A stretch of DNA of 64,000 nucleotides, from the NCBI RefSeq assembly GCF_020873895.1, contig NZ_JAHWGT010000014.1:123363-187362 (forward strand). The letters run 5' to 3'. Below are positions 54,091 through 62,666 of the stretch, in pieces. The notes under the pieces are model-generated. The model saw only the letters and a list, made by a program, of their open reading frames with translations. It searched no databases and was not told the origin of the DNA. Source of the stretch: Streptomyces sp. DH12 (lineage in GTDB: Bacteria > Actinomycetota > Actinomycetes > Streptomycetales > Streptomycetaceae). How positions within the stretch are numbered: position 1 is the stretch's first letter; each line of letters begins with the position of its first letter. The translations under genes were made by a program, and so were the position numbers.

Positions 54091-54759
54091 ATGCCACGCC
54101 CGACCACGCGTTCCGCCGACCGCCGCCGCAGCTACGACCAGTACTGCGCCGCCGCCCGCGCCCTCGACGCGGTCGGCGACCGCTGGACCCTGCTGATCGT
54201 CCGCGAACTGCTCGCCGGCCCCCGCCGCTACACCGACCTGCACGCCGACCTGCCCGGCGTCAGCACCGACATGCTGGCCTCACGCCTGCGCGACATGGAG
54301 CGCGACGGCCTCGCCACCCGCCGCCGGCTCCCGCCCCCCTCGCCGGCGTACGTCTACGAGCTCACCGACCGCGGCCGCGCCCTGCTGCCCGTCCTGCGCG
54401 CCCTCGCGCGCTGGGGCGCCCCCGCCCTCGACGCGCCCCGCCCGACGGACGCCGTCCGCGCCCACTGGTTCGCCGTGCCGCTCCTCGGCGCGCTGGAGGC
54501 GGCGGGCGAGCCGGGCACCGCGGACGTACGCCTCGACGAGGGGGTGTTCCACGTCCGCCTCGGCGCCGACGGGGGCGTCGCCTACGGGGACGGCCCCGCC
54601 GACGCCCCCGACGCCCGGTTGCGCATGGACGCCGCCACCTGCGCCGCGGTGGGCGGCGGCGAACTGACCCTCGCCGAGGGCGTGAAGGCCGGCCGGATCG
54701 AGGTCGCCGGGGAGAGCCCGCTGGCCGCCGCGCTCCGCGGCGAGACCGCCCGCGGCTGA
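54091..54759 (+). CDS. HxlR-family regulator with SCP2-like C-terminal domain
   Basis: This is a 222-residue regulator. The N-terminal winged helix (about 15-110) has the HxlR pattern: RWTLLIVRELLAGPRRYTDL, then GVSTDMLASRLRDMERDGL. Cys19 in DQYCAAARAL is at the position of redox-sensing cysteines in some HxlR proteins such as HypR. The C-terminal 90 residues form an SCP2-like domain that may bind a hydrophobic ligand. Transcription is probably leaderless. The adjacent divergent aminotransferase gene is the obvious target. Confidence 0.92.
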   Translation: MPRPTTRSADRRRSYDQYCAAARALDAVGDRWTLLIVRELLAGPRRYTDLHADLPGVSTDMLASRLRDMERDGLATRRRLPPPSPAYVYELTDRGRALLPVLRALARWGAPALDAPRPTDAVRAHWFAVPLLGALEAAGEPGTADVRLDEGVFHVRLGADGGVAYGDGPADAPDARLRMDAATCAAVGGGELTLAEGVKAGRIEVAGESPLAAALRGETARG

Positions 54760-54791
54760 CGGCCCGCACGACGCGGGCGGGCGGGCCGGGC

Positions 54792-54839
54792 GGCGGTTCG
54801 GGTGGCGGTTCGGGTGGCGGCTCAGGCGGCGGCTCGGGC
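54792..54839. repeat. Four 12-bp tandem repeats
   Basis: GGCGGTTCGGGT twice, then GGCGGCTCAGGC and GGCGGCTCGGGC, run without gaps between the HxlR gene and the uridine-kinase-like gene. Confidence 0.9.
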
Positions 54840-54921
54840 CGTTGAGGCGGGTGGCCGGGGCTGGTGCCGGTCCCCGCCCGCGTCCGGCGCCGCGGCCGGC
54901 CCCGCGCGTCCGTCGCCTTGG

Positions 54922-54927
54922 CAGGAT
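54922..54927 (+). promoter_or_regulatory. -10-like CAGGAT before uridine-kinase-like gene
   Basis: CAGGAT ends 6 nt before GTG 54934. The bases between (GGGGGA) could alternatively act as a very close ribosome site. Confidence 0.4.
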
Positions 54928-54933
54928 GGGGGA

Positions 54934-55566
54934 GTGCGACTCGAACCGATCACCTGGGAACGGCTCACCGACGCGCTCGCCGCGCACCTGGACGGCCTGC
55001 GCCCGGCCGACGGCGGCCCCTGGCTGAAGGTCGCCGTCGACGGAGCCACCGCCGCCCGGCCCGGCGCACTGGCCGAGACGGTCGCCGAGGAACTGCGGCT
55101 CCTCGGGCGGGACGTGCTCGCCGTCGCCACGTCCGGATTCCTGCGCCCGGCGTCGCTGCGGTACGAGTACGGCAAGGAGGACCCCGACGCCTACTACGAC
55201 GGGTGGTTCGACACCGCCGCGCTGTGGCGCGAGGTGTTCGCCCCGCTGGAGCCCGGGGGCGGCGGCCGCGTCCTGCCCGACCTCTGGGACCCCGTCATCG
55301 ACCGCGCCACGCGCAGCGCGTACCGGGAGCTGGCCCCCGGCGGCGTCCTGCTCCTGCACGGCCCCTTCCTGCTGGGGCACTGGTTCCCGTTCGACCTGAC
55401 GGTGCACCTCAGGCTGTCCCGGGCGGCGCTCGCCCGCCGGACCGGGGAGGCGTGGACGCTGCCCGCGTACGAGCGGTACGAGACGGAGGTCGGGCCCGCC
55501 GACACCGCCGACGTCGTGGTGCGCGCCGACGACCCGCGCCATCCGGCGTGGACCGGGCTGCCCTGA
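54934..55566 (+). CDS. Uridine kinase-like P-loop-fold protein with degenerate Walker A
   Basis: This 210-residue protein matches the actinobacterial group annotated as uridine kinase: VRLEPITWERL start, SGFLRPASLRYEYGKEDPDAYYDGWFD, RVLPDLWDPVIDRATR, LLLHGPFLLGHWFPFDLTVHL. The place of the P-loop reads VAVDGATAARPGALA: the Lys-Ser/Thr of GxxxxGK(S/T) is missing. As I remember the family, this degeneracy is shared, so it is not a local mutation. Kinase activity is therefore doubtful. GTG 54934 is supported by the promoter position. It converges on psuK. Confidence 0.8.
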   Translation: MRLEPITWERLTDALAAHLDGLRPADGGPWLKVAVDGATAARPGALAETVAEELRLLGRDVLAVATSGFLRPASLRYEYGKEDPDAYYDGWFDTAALWREVFAPLEPGGGGRVLPDLWDPVIDRATRSAYRELAPGGVLLLHGPFLLGHWFPFDLTVHLRLSRAALARRTGEAWTLPAYERYETEVGPADTADVVVRADDPRHPAWTGLP

Positions 55567-55672
55567 CCACGAGGCGCGCGGTCCTCCCCGCCGGGCCGCT
55601 CCGGGCCTCCGCGCCGCCGTCGTGGCCGGGGGCCGTTCCGGAGCCCGGGCCGCCGTCGTGGCCGCGGGCCGT

Positions 55673-56677
55673 TCAGGGCCCCGGTACCGGTACGCGCCCC
55701 GGCGGACCGGGGCGGCCGCCCACCGTCGTCACCGCCTCCGCACCCGCGCGGCACCCCGCCTCCGCCGCCTCCGCCACGGAGGCGCCCGTCAGGCGGGCCG
55801 CGAGGAACCCGCCGGTGAAGGCGTCGCCCGCGCCCGTCGTGTCCACGGGGCGTACGCGGGGCGCCGGCACCCGCGCCACCGAGGCGCCCGCCCGGGCGAC
55901 CAGCGCGCCGGCGGCCCCGGAGGTGACCGCGACCAGGCCGTACCGGCGGCTGAGGGCGGCGGCCGCGGCCTCCGGGTCGGGCAGGCCGGCCAGCAGTACC
56001 GCCTCGTCGGCGTTCGGGAAGAGGACGTCCACGCCCGCGACGGCCGCCAGGAAGCGGTCGACGCCCCACCCCGCCACGAACCCCGTCGACGCCGGGTCCA
56101 CGCTCACCGCGACACCGCGCTCCCGGGCCGCCGCCATGGCCAGCCGCGCGGTGCGGCGGCTCGTCTCCGCGAAGAACAGATAGCCGGACAGGTGCAGGTG
56201 CGCCACCCCGTCGAGCAGCCGAGGGGACCAGTCGGCGGGCGAGAGCCGCACCACCGCGCCGCTGTCGGTCAGGAACGTGCGCTCCGCCCCCACCCGCCCG
56301 TCGACCAGCGCCACCACCGTCCCCGTCGGCGCCTCCTCGTCCCGCACCAGCAGCGGCCGGACCCCCGCACGGCGCAGCGCGGCCTCGTGCCAGGACGCCT
56401 GGTCCGCCCCCACCCGCGCCAGGACGCGCACGTCGACCCGGCCCGTGCGCGCCGCCCAGCAGGCGACGTTCGAGCCCGCGCCGCCCGGCAGGATCCGGAT
56501 CCGCGCCGCCGTGTCGGTGCCCGCGGCGAGCGGTTCGTCGTACCGGGCCACCACGTCGGTGACCACGTCGCCCACGACGAGCAGGGCGCCCGCCGCGGCC
56601 CCTCCGTCCGCTCCCGTGTCCCGCTCCCTCGTGTCCCCGTCGGCCCCCGCGCCCCCGTCCCTCGCGCCGGCGGTCAC
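55673..56677 (-). CDS. psuK: PfkB-family kinase, probable pseudouridine kinase
   Basis: This 334-residue ribokinase-fold enzyme starts at GTG 56677, overlapping the psuG stop (GTGA). The GG switch region ILPGGAGSNVACWAA and the catalytic/anion-hole motif DTTGAGDAFTGGFLAA are intact. The first 30 residues are low-complexity and outside the fold. Direct coupling to psuG argues that it phosphorylates pseudouridine to the 5'-phosphate, the PsuG substrate. The PfkB fold alone would not fix the substrate. Confidence 0.85.
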   Translation of the reverse strand: MTAGARDGGAGADGDTRERDTGADGGAAAGALLVVGDVVTDVVARYDEPLAAGTDTAARIRILPGGAGSNVACWAARTGRVDVRVLARVGADQASWHEAALRRAGVRPLLVRDEEAPTGTVVALVDGRVGAERTFLTDSGAVVRLSPADWSPRLLDGVAHLHLSGYLFFAETSRRTARLAMAAARERGVAVSVDPASTGFVAGWGVDRFLAAVAGVDVLFPNADEAVLLAGLPDPEAAAAALSRRYGLVAVTSGAAGALVARAGASVARVPAPRVRPVDTTGAGDAFTGGFLAARLTGASVAEAAEAGCRAGAEAVTTVGGRPGPPGRVPVPGP

Positions 56678-57597
56678 CGTGTTCCCGCGGACCAGGCCGC
56701 CGCGACGCGCGCCGCCAGCCGGACGTTGCCGCGCACCGCCGCCAGGTTCGCCTCCAGCGACGCCCCGTCCGTGTGCCGGACCAGGTAGTCCAGGAGGAAC
56801 GGGGTCACCGCCTGGCCCGTGACGCCCCGCTCCCGGCACTCCGCCAGCCCCGCCGCGAGCACCCGGTCGTGCAGCGCCGGGTCCAACTGCTCGGCCGGCG
56901 CGACCGGGTTGGCGACGACCAGAGCCGTCCCGGGCCCGCCCAGCGCGTCCTGCGCGCGCATCACCGCCGCCACCTCCTCCGGCGTGTGCGCCGTCCAGTC
57001 GAGCGGCTCACCCGACGAGGACAGGTAGAAGCCGGGGAAACGATCCGTCCCGTACCCGACCACGCCCACCCCCAGCGTCTCCAGCCGCTGCAGCGTGGCG
57101 GGCACGTCGAGGATCGACTTCACGCCCGCGCACACCACCGTCACCCGGGTCCCGGCGAGCAGCCGCAGGTCCGCCGACTCGTCCTGGGTCTCGGCCCACT
57201 CCCGGTGCACCCCGCCCAGCCCGCCCGTCGCGAACACCCGGACCCCCGCCCGCTCGGCCAGGAACGCCGTCGCCGACACCGTCGTCGCCCCGTTGGCCCC
57301 GAGCGCCACCGCCGGCGCCAGATCGCGGTGGCCGAGCTTGCGCACGGACGGGTCCGCCGCCACCCGCTCCGACTCCGCCGCGTCCAGACCGACGCGCGGC
57401 ACGCCATCCAGTACGGCGACCGTCGCCGGTACCGCGCCCTCGGCCCGGACGAGGCCCTCCAACTCCACGGCGACGTCCAGGTTGCGCGGGCGCGGCAGCC
57501 CGTGCGCGATGATCGTCGACTCCAGGGCCACCACCGGACGGCCGGCGGCGAGCGCCTCCCCCACCTCTTCCGACACCACCACTGCGGTCTTCGCCAT
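56674..57597 (-). CDS. psuG: Pseudouridine-5'-phosphate glycosidase
   Basis: This 307-residue enzyme splits pseudouridine 5'-phosphate into uracil and ribose 5-phosphate, breaking a C-C glycosidic bond. The catalytic Glu lies in VALESTIIAHGLP, a Lys in VRKLGHRD, the metal-binding Asp in ETQDESADL and the Schiff-base Lys in AGVKSILD. The C-terminal Asn is in VVANPV. ATG 57597 with GGGATGGGG upstream is preferred to the longer frame. It is the first gene of a two-gene operon with psuK and is divergent from a methyltransferase. Confidence 0.96.
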   Translation of the reverse strand: MAKTAVVVSEEVGEALAAGRPVVALESTIIAHGLPRPRNLDVAVELEGLVRAEGAVPATVAVLDGVPRVGLDAAESERVAADPSVRKLGHRDLAPAVALGANGATTVSATAFLAERAGVRVFATGGLGGVHREWAETQDESADLRLLAGTRVTVVCAGVKSILDVPATLQRLETLGVGVVGYGTDRFPGFYLSSSGEPLDWTAHTPEEVAAVMRAQDALGGPGTALVVANPVAPAEQLDPALHDRVLAAGLAECRERGVTGQAVTPFLLDYLVRHTDGASLEANLAAVRGNVRLAARVAAAWSAGTR

Positions 57598-57658
57598 GCC
57601 CCATCCCTGGCGCGCCGCGGACGGCCCCAAACCTCGCGCCGGTCCGCGCCCCGCCTCG

Positions 57659-57664
57659 TACGCT
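57659..57664 (+). promoter_or_regulatory. -10 hexamer TACGCT, leaderless start of methyltransferase
   Basis: TACGCT ends 6 nt before ATG 57671, and the spacer GCCCCC cannot pair with 16S rRNA. Confidence 0.55.
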
Positions 57665-57670
57665 GCCCCC

Positions 57671-58459
57671 ATGCGCACACCGACGGCCCGCTACTTCTAC
57701 GACGACCTGGCGGAGCACTACGACGAGCTGTACGCGGACTGGGACGCGAGTGTCGCCCGGCAGGGGACGGCCCTGGACGACCGGATCGCGCGCGTGCTCG
57801 GGCCGGGCGCGTACGACGTACTGGACTGCGCCTGCGGCATCGGGACCCAGGCGCTGGGGCTCGCCGCCCGCGGCCACCGGGTCACCGGCAGCGACCTCAG
57901 CCCCGTCGCCGCCGCCCGCGCCGCCCGGGAGGCCGCCGCGCGGGGGCTCGCGCTCACCGCGGCGGCCGCCGACATGCGGGCCCTGCCGCTGCGCGACGGG
58001 GCCTTCGACGTGGTCCTGTGCGCCGACAACTCCCTGCCGCACCTGCTGACCGGTGACGACGTGCGGGCGGCGCTGGCGGAGATGCGCCGCGTCCTGCGCC
58101 CGGGCGGCCTGCTCCTCGTCACGACCCGCCCCTACGACGAGCTGCGCCGTGAGCGCCCCCTCGCCACCCCGCCCTCCGTGACGACGGGCCAGGGCGGGCG
58201 GACGGTCAGCTTCCAGCTGTGGCACTGGCACGTCGACGGGGAGCGGTACGACCTGGAGCTGTTCCGACTGCGCCCGGACACCGGCGAGGACCCGGCGGCC
58301 GCGGACCGCTGGACGACCGAGGTGAGCCGGGCCACCTACTGGGCGCTCACCCGGGGCAGGCTCGCCGAACTGGCCGCGGAGGCGGGGTTGCACGGGATCG
58401 GCTGGCACGACCCGGAGCACACCGGCTTCTTCCAGCCGATGATGACCGCCCGCCGCTGA
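57671..58459 (+). CDS. Class I SAM-dependent methyltransferase
   Basis: This 262-residue cytosolic enzyme has SAM motif I VLDCACGIGTQALGL, strand-2 acidic residue in TGSDLSP, motif VLCADNSLPHLL and post-motif RVLRPGGLLLVTTRPYDEL. The start MRTPTARYFYDDLAEHYDELYADW is a common opening for small-molecule methyltransferases of the glycine/sarcosine or ubiquinone type. The substrate is not predictable. The mRNA is probably leaderless. Confidence 0.9.
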   Translation: MRTPTARYFYDDLAEHYDELYADWDASVARQGTALDDRIARVLGPGAYDVLDCACGIGTQALGLAARGHRVTGSDLSPVAAARAAREAAARGLALTAAAADMRALPLRDGAFDVVLCADNSLPHLLTGDDVRAALAEMRRVLRPGGLLLVTTRPYDELRRERPLATPPSVTTGQGGRTVSFQLWHWHVDGERYDLELFRLRPDTGEDPAAADRWTTEVSRATYWALTRGRLAELAAEAGLHGIGWHDPEHTGFFQPMMTARR

Positions 58460-58529
58460 ACCGCGCCACCGTCCGCCCGCCGACCGCGCCACCGCCCGCC
58501 GCTCCCGGCACGGCCGGTGCGGACGGCCG

Positions 58530-59084
58530 TCAGAACAGCGGCTCCGGAAGCACCCCCTCCAGTACCAGCAGCCGCCGCTTGGTCTCCAGGCCGCCGCCGA
58601 AGCCGCCGAGTCCGCCGCCCGCCTCCACCACCCGGTGGCAGGGCACGACGACCGGCAGCGGATTGGCCCCCATGGCCGCGCCCACGGCCTGGGCGCCCCC
58701 GGGCTGCCCCACGCGGGCGGCCAACTCCCCGTAGCCGACGAGCGTCCCGTACGGCACCCCCGACGCCAGCTCGCGCAGGACCTGGCGGTGGAACCCGCCG
58801 GTCAGCGACCAGTCCAACGGCAGTCCGAACTCCCGCAGGCGGCCCGCGAAGTACGCCTCCAGCTCCCGCACCGGCTCGGCCAGCCGTCCCGCCGCCGTCT
58901 CCACCGGCTCCGCGCCGAGCCGCTCCGCCAGCCGGGCCGGCAGGGTCCGCCGCACCTCCGCGCCGGCGTGGAAGGCCACCGTGACCAGGCCCTCGGCCGT
59001 GGCCGCCAGGAGCAGCGGGCCTATGCCGCTGCCCACGACCGCCCACTCCACGGTCCGGCGCCCGTCCCGCACGCGACTGTCCAT
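58530..59084 (-). CDS. ogt: Methylated-DNA--[protein]-cysteine S-methyltransferase
   Basis: This 184-residue suicide repair protein removes alkyl groups from O6-alkylguanine. The acceptor cysteine is in VVVPCHRV, preceded by the DNA-binding helix motif and the Asn hinge in MGANPLP. YGTLVGYGELAARVG contains the conserved Tyr and Arg. It has no Ada-type N-terminal domain. On the minus strand TATAGC (59098-59093) lies 8 nt before the ATG, so the transcript is probably leaderless. Together with uvrB nearby it adds a DNA-repair flavour to this end. Confidence 0.95.
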   Translation of the reverse strand: MDSRVRDGRRTVEWAVVGSGIGPLLLAATAEGLVTVAFHAGAEVRRTLPARLAERLGAEPVETAAGRLAEPVRELEAYFAGRLREFGLPLDWSLTGGFHRQVLRELASGVPYGTLVGYGELAARVGQPGGAQAVGAAMGANPLPVVVPCHRVVEAGGGLGGFGGGLETKRRLLVLEGVLPEPLF

Positions 59085-59130
59085 GCCGCCACGCTATACG
59101 CCGCCGCCGACAGCCCGGCCGCCGCGAACC

Positions 59131-59184
59131 GGCCCGCGCCCGTACCCCGGCCCGCGCCCGTACCCCGGCCCGCGCCCGTACCCC
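59131..59184. repeat. Three perfect 18-bp tandem repeats
   Basis: GGCCCGCGCCCGTACCCC is repeated at 59131-59148, 59149-59166 and 59167-59184, with a broken fourth copy. It lies between the divergent ogt and MHYT genes. Confidence 0.95.
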
Positions 59185-59284
59185 GGCCCGCGTCCCGCCC
59201 GTCCGCCTGTGCGGGAGTCACCCGGGTCGACTACCCTCCACGCTCAGGTCCGAGCGGAACGCGAGGGGTGAGGGGCACACGGGT

Positions 59285-60232
59285 ATGCAGGGCACAGTCG
59301 ACGGATTCAGTCACGGCCTCGTCACCCCCGTCGTGGCCTACCTCATGGCCTGTCTCGGCGGTGCCCTGGGCCTGCGCTGCACCGCCAGGGGGCTGGGCAC
59401 CCCCGGCTCCCCGCGCCGCGGCTGGCTGGCCCTCGGCGCGACGGCGATCGGCACGGGCATCTGGACCATGCACTTCATCGCGATGACGGGCTTCCGCATC
59501 GAGAACGTGCCCGTCGACTACGACGGCCCCGTCACCTTCGCCAGCCTCGTCGTCGCCGTCCTCATGGTCGGCGTCGGGATCGTCATCGTCGCGCAGCGGC
59601 GCGGCCGCACCGCCATGGCCCTCGGCACCGGCGGCACCATCACCGGCCTGGGCATCGCCACCATGCACTACCTCGGCATGGCCGGCATGCGCCTGCCGGG
59701 CCGGCTGGAGTACGACACCGCCACCGTGGCCCTCTCCGTCCTGATCGCCGTGGTCGCCGCCACCTGCGCCCTGTGGGCCGCGCTCCACGTCCAAGGCTTC
59801 GCGGCAGGCGTCGGCGCCAGCCTCGTCATGGGCCTCGCGGTGACCGGCATGCACTACACCGGCATGGCCGCCGTCAGCGTCCACCTGCACCCCGGCGGCA
59901 CCGCCGTGGCCGCCGGCCACGACGAGGCCGCGGGGGCCGCCACGGGCGCCGCCACCGGGGCGGCGGACGCCGTCGGCGCGGTGGGAACGGGAGCGGCGGA
60001 CGCCGTCGGGGCGCTCGACGCGGCCGTCACCGCGGGCGGCCCGGCCGGCTCCCTCCTCGCGCCGATGCTCGCCGGACCGGCCGTCTTCCTGCTGCTCGCG
60101 GCCGTCGTCGTGCTCTTCGACCCCGCGCTCGTCGGCGGCGGATCGGACCGCCGCGCGCCCGCCGACCCGCGCGCGCACCTCCCCGGCATCCCGGCGCCCC
60201 GCCACCGCTCCCGCGACGGCGACCCCCACTGA
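59285..60232 (+). CDS. MHYT-domain integral membrane sensor
   Basis: This is a 315-residue membrane protein with seven or eight helices. Three MHYT motifs (TMHFIAM, TMHYLGM and GMHYTGM) carry the His/Met residues proposed to bind copper and sense O2, CO or NO. In other bacteria the MHYT domain is fused to GGDEF/EAL or kinase modules. Here it is followed only by an Ala/Gly-rich loop (about 210-250), one more helix and a short basic tail, so any output partner is separate. ATG 59285 follows GTGAGGGG. Confidence 0.92.
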   Translation: MQGTVDGFSHGLVTPVVAYLMACLGGALGLRCTARGLGTPGSPRRGWLALGATAIGTGIWTMHFIAMTGFRIENVPVDYDGPVTFASLVVAVLMVGVGIVIVAQRRGRTAMALGTGGTITGLGIATMHYLGMAGMRLPGRLEYDTATVALSVLIAVVAATCALWAALHVQGFAAGVGASLVMGLAVTGMHYTGMAAVSVHLHPGGTAVAAGHDEAAGAATGAATGAADAVGAVGTGAADAVGALDAAVTAGGPAGSLLAPMLAGPAVFLLLAAVVVLFDPALVGGGSDRRAPADPRAHLPGIPAPRHRSRDGDPH

Positions 60233-60328
60233 CCCGCCCGGCCCCGACCCCGACCCCGCCCGCACCCCCGCACCCCCACCACCGGGCGGGCGGCGGCGCG
60301 ATACCGCCCGGCTGTCAGTGCCGGGTCG

Positions 60329-60334
60329 TACGGT
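60329..60334 (+). promoter_or_regulatory. -10 hexamer TACGGT, leaderless start of uvrB
   Basis: TACGGT ends 6 nt before ATG 60341, and GGTGAC between them is not a plausible ribosome site at that distance. Confidence 0.5.
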
Positions 60335-60340
60335 GGTGAC

Positions 60341-62497
60341 ATGCGGCCCGTATCCCAGATCGAACGCACGGTGGCGCCCTTCGAGGTCGTCAGCCCGTAC
60401 CAGCCCAGCGGTGACCAGCCCACGGCCATCGCCGACCTCGAGCGGCGCGTCCGCGCCGGTGAGAAGGACGTCGTCCTGCTCGGCGCGACCGGCACCGGCA
60501 AGTCGGCGACCACGGCCTGGATGATCGAGCGGCTCCAGCGGCCCACGCTCGTCATGGCGCCGAACAAGACCCTCGCCGCCCAGCTGGCCAACGAGTTCCG
60601 CGAGCTGCTGCCGAACAACGCCGTCGAGTACTTCGTCTCGTACTACGACTACTACCAGCCCGAGGCGTACGTCCCGCAGTCGGACACGTACATCGAGAAG
60701 GACTCCTCGATCAACGAGGAGGTGGAGCGCCTGCGCCACTCCGCGACGAACTCCCTGCTCACCCGCCGGGACGTGATCGTGGTCGCCTCCGTCTCCTGCA
60801 TCTACGGCCTCGGCACGCCGCAGGAGTACGTCGACCGGATGGTGCCCCTCCGGGTCGGCGACGAGATCGACCGCGACCAGCTGCTTCGCCGCTTCGTCGA
60901 CATCCAGTACACGCGCAACGACCTCGCCTTCACCCGCGGCACCTTCCGGGTGCGCGGCGACACGATCGAGATCTTCCCGGTCTACGAGGAGCTCGCCGTG
61001 CGCATCGAGATGTTCGGCGACGAGATCGAGGCGCTCTCCACGCTCCACCCGCTCACCGGCGAGGTCATCAGCGACGACGAGCACCTCTACGTCTTCCCCG
61101 CCAGCCACTACGTGGCCGGACCGGAGCGCATGGAGCGCGCCGTCGACGGCATCGAGCGCGAGCTGGAGCAGCGCCTCGCCGAGCTGGAGAAGCAGGGCAA
61201 GCTGCTGGAGGCCCAGCGGCTGCGCATGCGCACCACGTACGACATCGAGATGATGCGGCAGATCGGCTCCTGCTCCGGCATCGAGAACTACTCGATGCAC
61301 TTCGACCAGCGGGAACCCGGCTCGGCGCCCAACACCCTCCTCGACTACTTCCCCGAGGACTTCCTGCTGGTCATCGACGAGTCGCACGTCACCGTGCCCC
61401 AGATCGGCGCCATGTACGAGGGCGACGCCTCCCGCAAGCGCACCCTCGTCGACCACGGCTTCCGGCTGCCGTCGGCCCTCGACAACCGCCCGCTCAAGTG
61501 GGAGGAGTTCCAGGAGCGCATCGGGCAGACGGTCTACCTGTCGGCGACGCCCGGGGCGTACGAGCTCTCCCGCTCCGACGGCTTCGTCGAGCAGATCATC
61601 CGCCCCACCGGACTGGTCGACCCGGAGGTCGTCGTCAAGTCCACCGAGGGCCAGATCGACGACCTGGTCCACGAGATCCGGCTGCGCACCGAGCGGGACG
61701 AGCGCGTGCTGGTCACCACGCTCACCAAGAAGATGGCCGAGGACCTCACTGACTACTTCCTGGAGCTCGGCATCCAGGTGCGCTACCTCCACAGCGACGT
61801 CGACACCCTGCGCCGCATCGAGCTGCTGCGCGAGCTGCGCGCCGGCGAGTACGACGTCCTGGTGGGCATCAACCTCCTCCGCGAGGGCCTCGACCTGCCG
61901 GAGGTGTCCCTGGTGGCCATCCTCGACGCCGACAAGCAGGGATTCCTGCGCTCCGGGACCTCCCTCATCCAGACCATCGGACGCGCGGCGCGCAACGTCT
62001 CGGGCCAGGTCCACATGTACGCCGACACGATCACACCGGCGATGGCGCAGGCCATCGACGAGACCAACCGCCGCCGCGAGAAGCAGATCGCGTACAACAC
62101 CGCCCACGGCATCGACCCGCAGCCGCTGCGCAAGAAGATCAACGACATCGTCGCGACCATCGCGCGCGAGGAGGTCGACACCGAGCAGCTCCTCGGCACC
62201 GGCTACCGCCAGGGCAAGGACGGCAAGGGCGCGAAGGCCCCCGTGCCCTCGCTGGGGAACGCGGCCCGCGCCGCCAAGGACGGCGGCAAGGCCGGCAGGG
62301 GCCGGGCGGCGGCCCCGAAGGGCGCCCTCACCAGCGACCGCCCCGCCGCCGAACTGGCCGGGATCATCGAGGAGATGACCGACCGGATGCGGGCCGCGGC
62401 GGCAGACCTCCAGTTCGAGGTCGCGGCACGGCTGCGTGACGAGGTGGGCGAGTTGAAGAAGGAGCTGCGGCAGATGAAGGAGGCGGGGATCGCCTGA
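60341..62497 (+). CDS. uvrB: Excinuclease ABC subunit B
   Basis: UvrB verifies DNA damage in nucleotide excision repair and hands it from UvrA to UvrC. The protein has 718 residues. Walker A GATGTGKS is at 48-55, and the beta-hairpin region that clamps DNA follows around [15 protein letters not shown] (Walker B) is in [10 protein letters not shown], and the helicase-like motif VI in QTIGRAARN. The UvrC-binding UVR domain is at the C-terminus (about 675-715). A short Lys/Gly/Ala-rich insert (about 625-665) is typical of Streptomyces. A 9-bp hairpin follows the stop. Confidence 0.98.
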   Translation: MRPVSQIERTVAPFEVVSPYQPSGDQPTAIADLERRVRAGEKDVVLLGATGTGKSATTAWMIERLQRPTLVMAPNKTLAAQLANEFRELLPNNAVEYFVSYYDYYQPEAYVPQSDTYIEKDSSINEEVERLRHSATNSLLTRRDVIVVASVSCIYGLGTPQEYVDRMVPLRVGDEIDRDQLLRRFVDIQYTRNDLAFTRGTFRVRGDTIEIFPVYEELAVRIEMFGDEIEALSTLHPLTGEVISDDEHLYVFPASHYVAGPERMERAVDGIERELEQRLAELEKQGKLLEAQRLRMRTTYDIEMMRQIGSCSGIENYSMHFDQREPGSAPNTLLDYFPEDFLLVIDESHVTVPQIGAMYEGDASRKRTLVDHGFRLPSALDNRPLKWEEFQERIGQTVYLSATPGAYELSRSDGFVEQIIRPTGLVDPEVVVKSTEGQIDDLVHEIRLRTERDERVLVTTLTKKMAEDLTDYFLELGIQVRYLHSDVDTLRRIELLRELRAGEYDVLVGINLLREGLDLPEVSLVAILDADKQGFLRSGTSLIQTIGRAARNVSGQVHMYADTITPAMAQAIDETNRRREKQIAYNTAHGIDPQPLRKKINDIVATIAREEVDTEQLLGTGYRQGKDGKGAKAPVPSLGNAARAAKDGGKAGRGRAAAPKGALTSDRPAAELAGIIEEMTDRMRAAAADLQFEVAARLRDEVGELKKELRQMKEAGIA

Positions 62498-62512
62498 CGG
62501 GACGCCCCGCGG

Positions 62513-62536
62513 GGGCGCGGCGGCCGGGCCGCGCCC
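62513..62536 (+). terminator. Terminator of uvrB
   Basis: GGGCGCGGC (62513-62521) pairs with GCCGCGCCC (62528-62536) with a 6-nt loop, 16 nt after the stop. Confidence 0.7.
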
Positions 62537-62539
62537 GCT

Positions 62540-62551
62540 GTGTTGCAACAC
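62540..62551. promoter_or_regulatory. Perfect 12-bp palindrome upstream of terD
   Basis: GTGTTGCAACAC is a fully symmetric site 115 nt before the terD start, in a short AT-rich patch. It is a candidate operator. Confidence 0.45.
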
Positions 62552-62666
62552 CGACACAAAAGGGGGGAGCGGCCCTCTGCGGTGTCGCGGCCCCGCATAG
62601 GGTGCTGGGAAACCGCACCCCACATCGAGGGCGGCCGCGGGGAACGCTACAGAGAGGGGACAGCGC

